Below, piece by piece: positions 7,301-7,713 of a stretch of DNA of 7,713 nt. Source of the stretch: Bacteroidota bacterium. Lineage in GTDB: Bacteria; Bacteroidota; Bacteroidia; B-17B0; B-17BO. The notes below the pieces were generated by a model. The model ran no database searches, was not told the origin of the DNA, and saw only the letters and a program-made list of their open reading frames with translations. Numbering within the stretch: the first letter of the stretch is position 1; the number at the start of each line of letters is the position of its first letter. The stretch lies in contig CANHPI010000119.1 of assembly GCA_947462425.1 (NCBI GenBank), positions 1 to 7,713 on the forward strand. The letters run 5' to 3'. The position numbers were made by a program, and so were the translations under genes.

Positions 7301-7713
7301 GATGTTTGTGATGAAACTGCAGATGGCGTTCCTGTAATGACACCTGTTGTGGTATTAATTGTTAATCCTGCTGGTAAACTTGGGCTTACTGCATAACTAT
7401 CAATCGCACCTCCTGTACTTGTAGGGGTTAATGTGCCAATGACAGTACCTACTGTATACAGATTTGGACTTGTATAGGTTAATCCTGCTGGTGGAAGAGG
7501 TGGATCTTCAACTGTAATCACCACCGTAGCTGTGACTGTTCCACTTGCATTGGTTCCAGTCACCACATAAGATGTTTGTGATGAAACTGCAGATGGCGTT
7601 CCAGTAATGACACCTGTTGTTGTATTAATTGCTAATCCTGCTGGTAAACTTGGACTCACTGCATAACTAGCTATTGCGCCTCCTGTACTTGTAGGTGTTA
7701 ATGTTCCAATGGC
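4369..7713 (-). CDS. Large T9SS-secreted surface protein with type-B sorting domain (3' part; N-terminus beyond edge)
   Basis: The frame is open from the stop at 4369 to the window edge, giving 1114 visible residues (numbered from the edge). Residues 1-246 are three Ig-like He_PIG-type repeats (one partial), each with SPSLPAG, INTTTG-ITGTPSAVSSQTSY and a Thr/Val-rich end. After a linker, DUF11-like modules start at about 350 and 545; the second ends in an Asp/Asn-rich loop (NPDPNNDNDP, 682-691) that could bind calcium. Two Ig-like modules lie at about 705-870; C742 and C749 are the only cysteines seen and may form a disulfide. A third DUF11-like module runs from about 874. The last 97 residues (1018-1114, bases 4662-4372) are the type-B sorting domain: LLIPEGFSPNYDGINDRF, LEIFNRWGNIVY, NNEWDGK, GGYYYSIK. 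This directs export through the T9SS; type-B domains generally depend on a PorP/SprF partner, encoded next. An adhesin role is inferred from the architecture. The residue at 7659 is an internal Val within a repeat, not a start. Confidence 0.9.
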   Translation of the reverse strand, partial: AIGTLTPTSTGGAIASYAVSPSLPAGLAINTTTGVITGTPSAVSSQTSYVVTGTNASGTVTATVVITVEDPPLPPAGLTYTSPNLYTVGTVIGTLTPTSTGGAIDSYAVSPSLPAGLTINTTTGVITGTPSAVSSQTSYVVTGTNTSGTATATVVMTVNIAPPTGLTYTSPNVYTVATAIGTLTPTSTGGAIASYAVSPSLPAGISINTTTGLITGTPSAVSSQTSYFVTGANASGTVTATVVMTVNSGVTPQPQGALNAVDYNLLAIDSVILKLTVSSGTAPFSLILNNSNNSLKDTISNLSPVNNDISFKLKQLDTTKIYTIFKLIDASNNVRTSGFTKDTTKVNVLKPKIVLTLKADPTVKQTDNSFKTKLLLKIKNAGDLDLRNVQVNANLSTVFPKEINYVLDSVRVLSGNLSINPNYNGAGSATAVSSIQNPIGVSSSENKNTYSVLDQNFLFNNGVSLNKNEEGEVVYYVSIGATTQNVTLKLQFETAGAGILTKSDGSSSTQEAKSKSDDGTNINQHPNITNDGLPLPTYVPLIPNEKIGASLSVSASKPITGGYEFHFIAKIKNFGNINLDSIRIEYDLNKMFKSPDQAFLVSNPVVKRGNIIYNATNYNGNTNINLFNYGGDLQVGDSAMYEYDLKVITNRISYAWPNYFVVFARSINSGIVIHDTSMAGLNPDPNNDNDPIEKFYTSAIVNYTVPAPPVVDNKTYVYGSTIPLTIGVLVKSTPNGTVPVWCNEITASCNLVPPSTPTEIGKYIFALRSYDTTSFLYSDSFVYDTIIIKPPVPLVLDSSYILGATNNPSTINGLATGLSGSILNYYENNVKQSSIPKLPSSVGVYQYAASQTVNFIESDTASFKINILDPNNLLHLQKIVDTAVLQSNSTYNYTFKLIASNLSQFVLNNVNITDNISNSISLPINYSIINIKSTGGLIASSSFNGNTDINLTSVNSKLAINAQDTIIFVMNLIPKGFAGNLTNIADINVSSIWGDFGMRSSSQTKAQESSKTPTIYSVPELPLLIPEGFSPNYDGINDRFVIIKPFGTILDLEIFNRWGNIVYTNSNYNNEWDGKGVMNFLGQDLVDGGYYYSIKAKDIKGVTKFFKGFVIIQR
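6976..7713 (-). repeat. 264-270 bp tandem repeats coding He_PIG Ig-like domains
   Basis: Two complete units (7509-7240, 270 bp, 90 residues; 7239-6976, 264 bp, 88 residues) and one partial unit (7713-7510) lie head to tail, and the array probably continues past the edge. Units differ mainly in their linkers (EDPPLPPAG versus NIAPPTG) and are otherwise very similar at DNA level. All lengths are multiples of 3, so copy-number changes stay in frame. The array is richer in G+C than the rest of the same gene: 25/60 and 28/60 in lines 7261-7320 and 7501-7560, against 15/60 in both 5101-5160 and 6601-6660. Confidence 0.95.

Noticed and set aside
7657..7659. GTG as a start codon for the large surface protein
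   Set aside because: It encodes the Val in the repeated YAVSPSLPAG motif, and the frame continues with matching repeat sequence to the window edge, so the true start is outside.

Overview
The window comes from an AT-rich member of the Bacteroidota. The evidence is a PorP/SprF-family type IX secretion (T9SS) protein, a surface protein ending in a type-B (gliding-motility-associated) C-terminal sorting domain, an OmpA-like protein with PD40 propeller repeats, starts without a clear Shine-Dalgarno sequence, and a promoter candidate of the Bacteroidota TTG-N19-TAnnTTTG kind. I cannot place it safely below phylum. All genes lie on the minus strand, so transcription runs from right to left.

Right to left: (1) 7713-4369 is the 3' part of a very large secreted surface protein. 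The visible 1114 residues hold three near-identical Ig-like (He_PIG-type) repeats cut by the window edge, a linker, two DUF11-like modules, two Ig-like modules, a third DUF11-like module and the type-B sorting domain. (2) 4367-3426 is a PorP/SprF-family outer-membrane protein, starting 1 base after the previous stop. (3) 3423-763 is an 886-residue periplasmic protein with propeller repeats, an OmpA-like peptidoglycan-binding domain, six and a half 13-residue repeats and an unusual extra C-terminal domain; it starts 2 bases after the porP stop. A hairpin with a T-rich tail (731-695) probably ends this operon. (4) 654-202 encodes a 150-residue J-domain plus KTSC-domain protein, with its own likely promoter overlapping the operon terminator. 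(5) 93-1 is the first 31 codons of a catalase-peroxidase (katG), missed by a simple length cutoff because the window edge truncates it.

The first three genes read as one exporting and anchoring unit. The sorting domain sends the adhesin-like protein through the T9SS, the PorP/SprF partner is expected to receive it at the outer membrane, and the OmpA protein would tie the assembly to peptidoglycan. The operon's promoter and the adhesin's N-terminus lie beyond the right edge. The J/KTSC gene and katG look like separate housekeeping or stress units. The gene families are all known. The most unusual parts are the extended architecture of the OmpA protein and the recombining repeats in the adhesin. 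I found no RNA genes, CRISPR arrays or insertion sequences.
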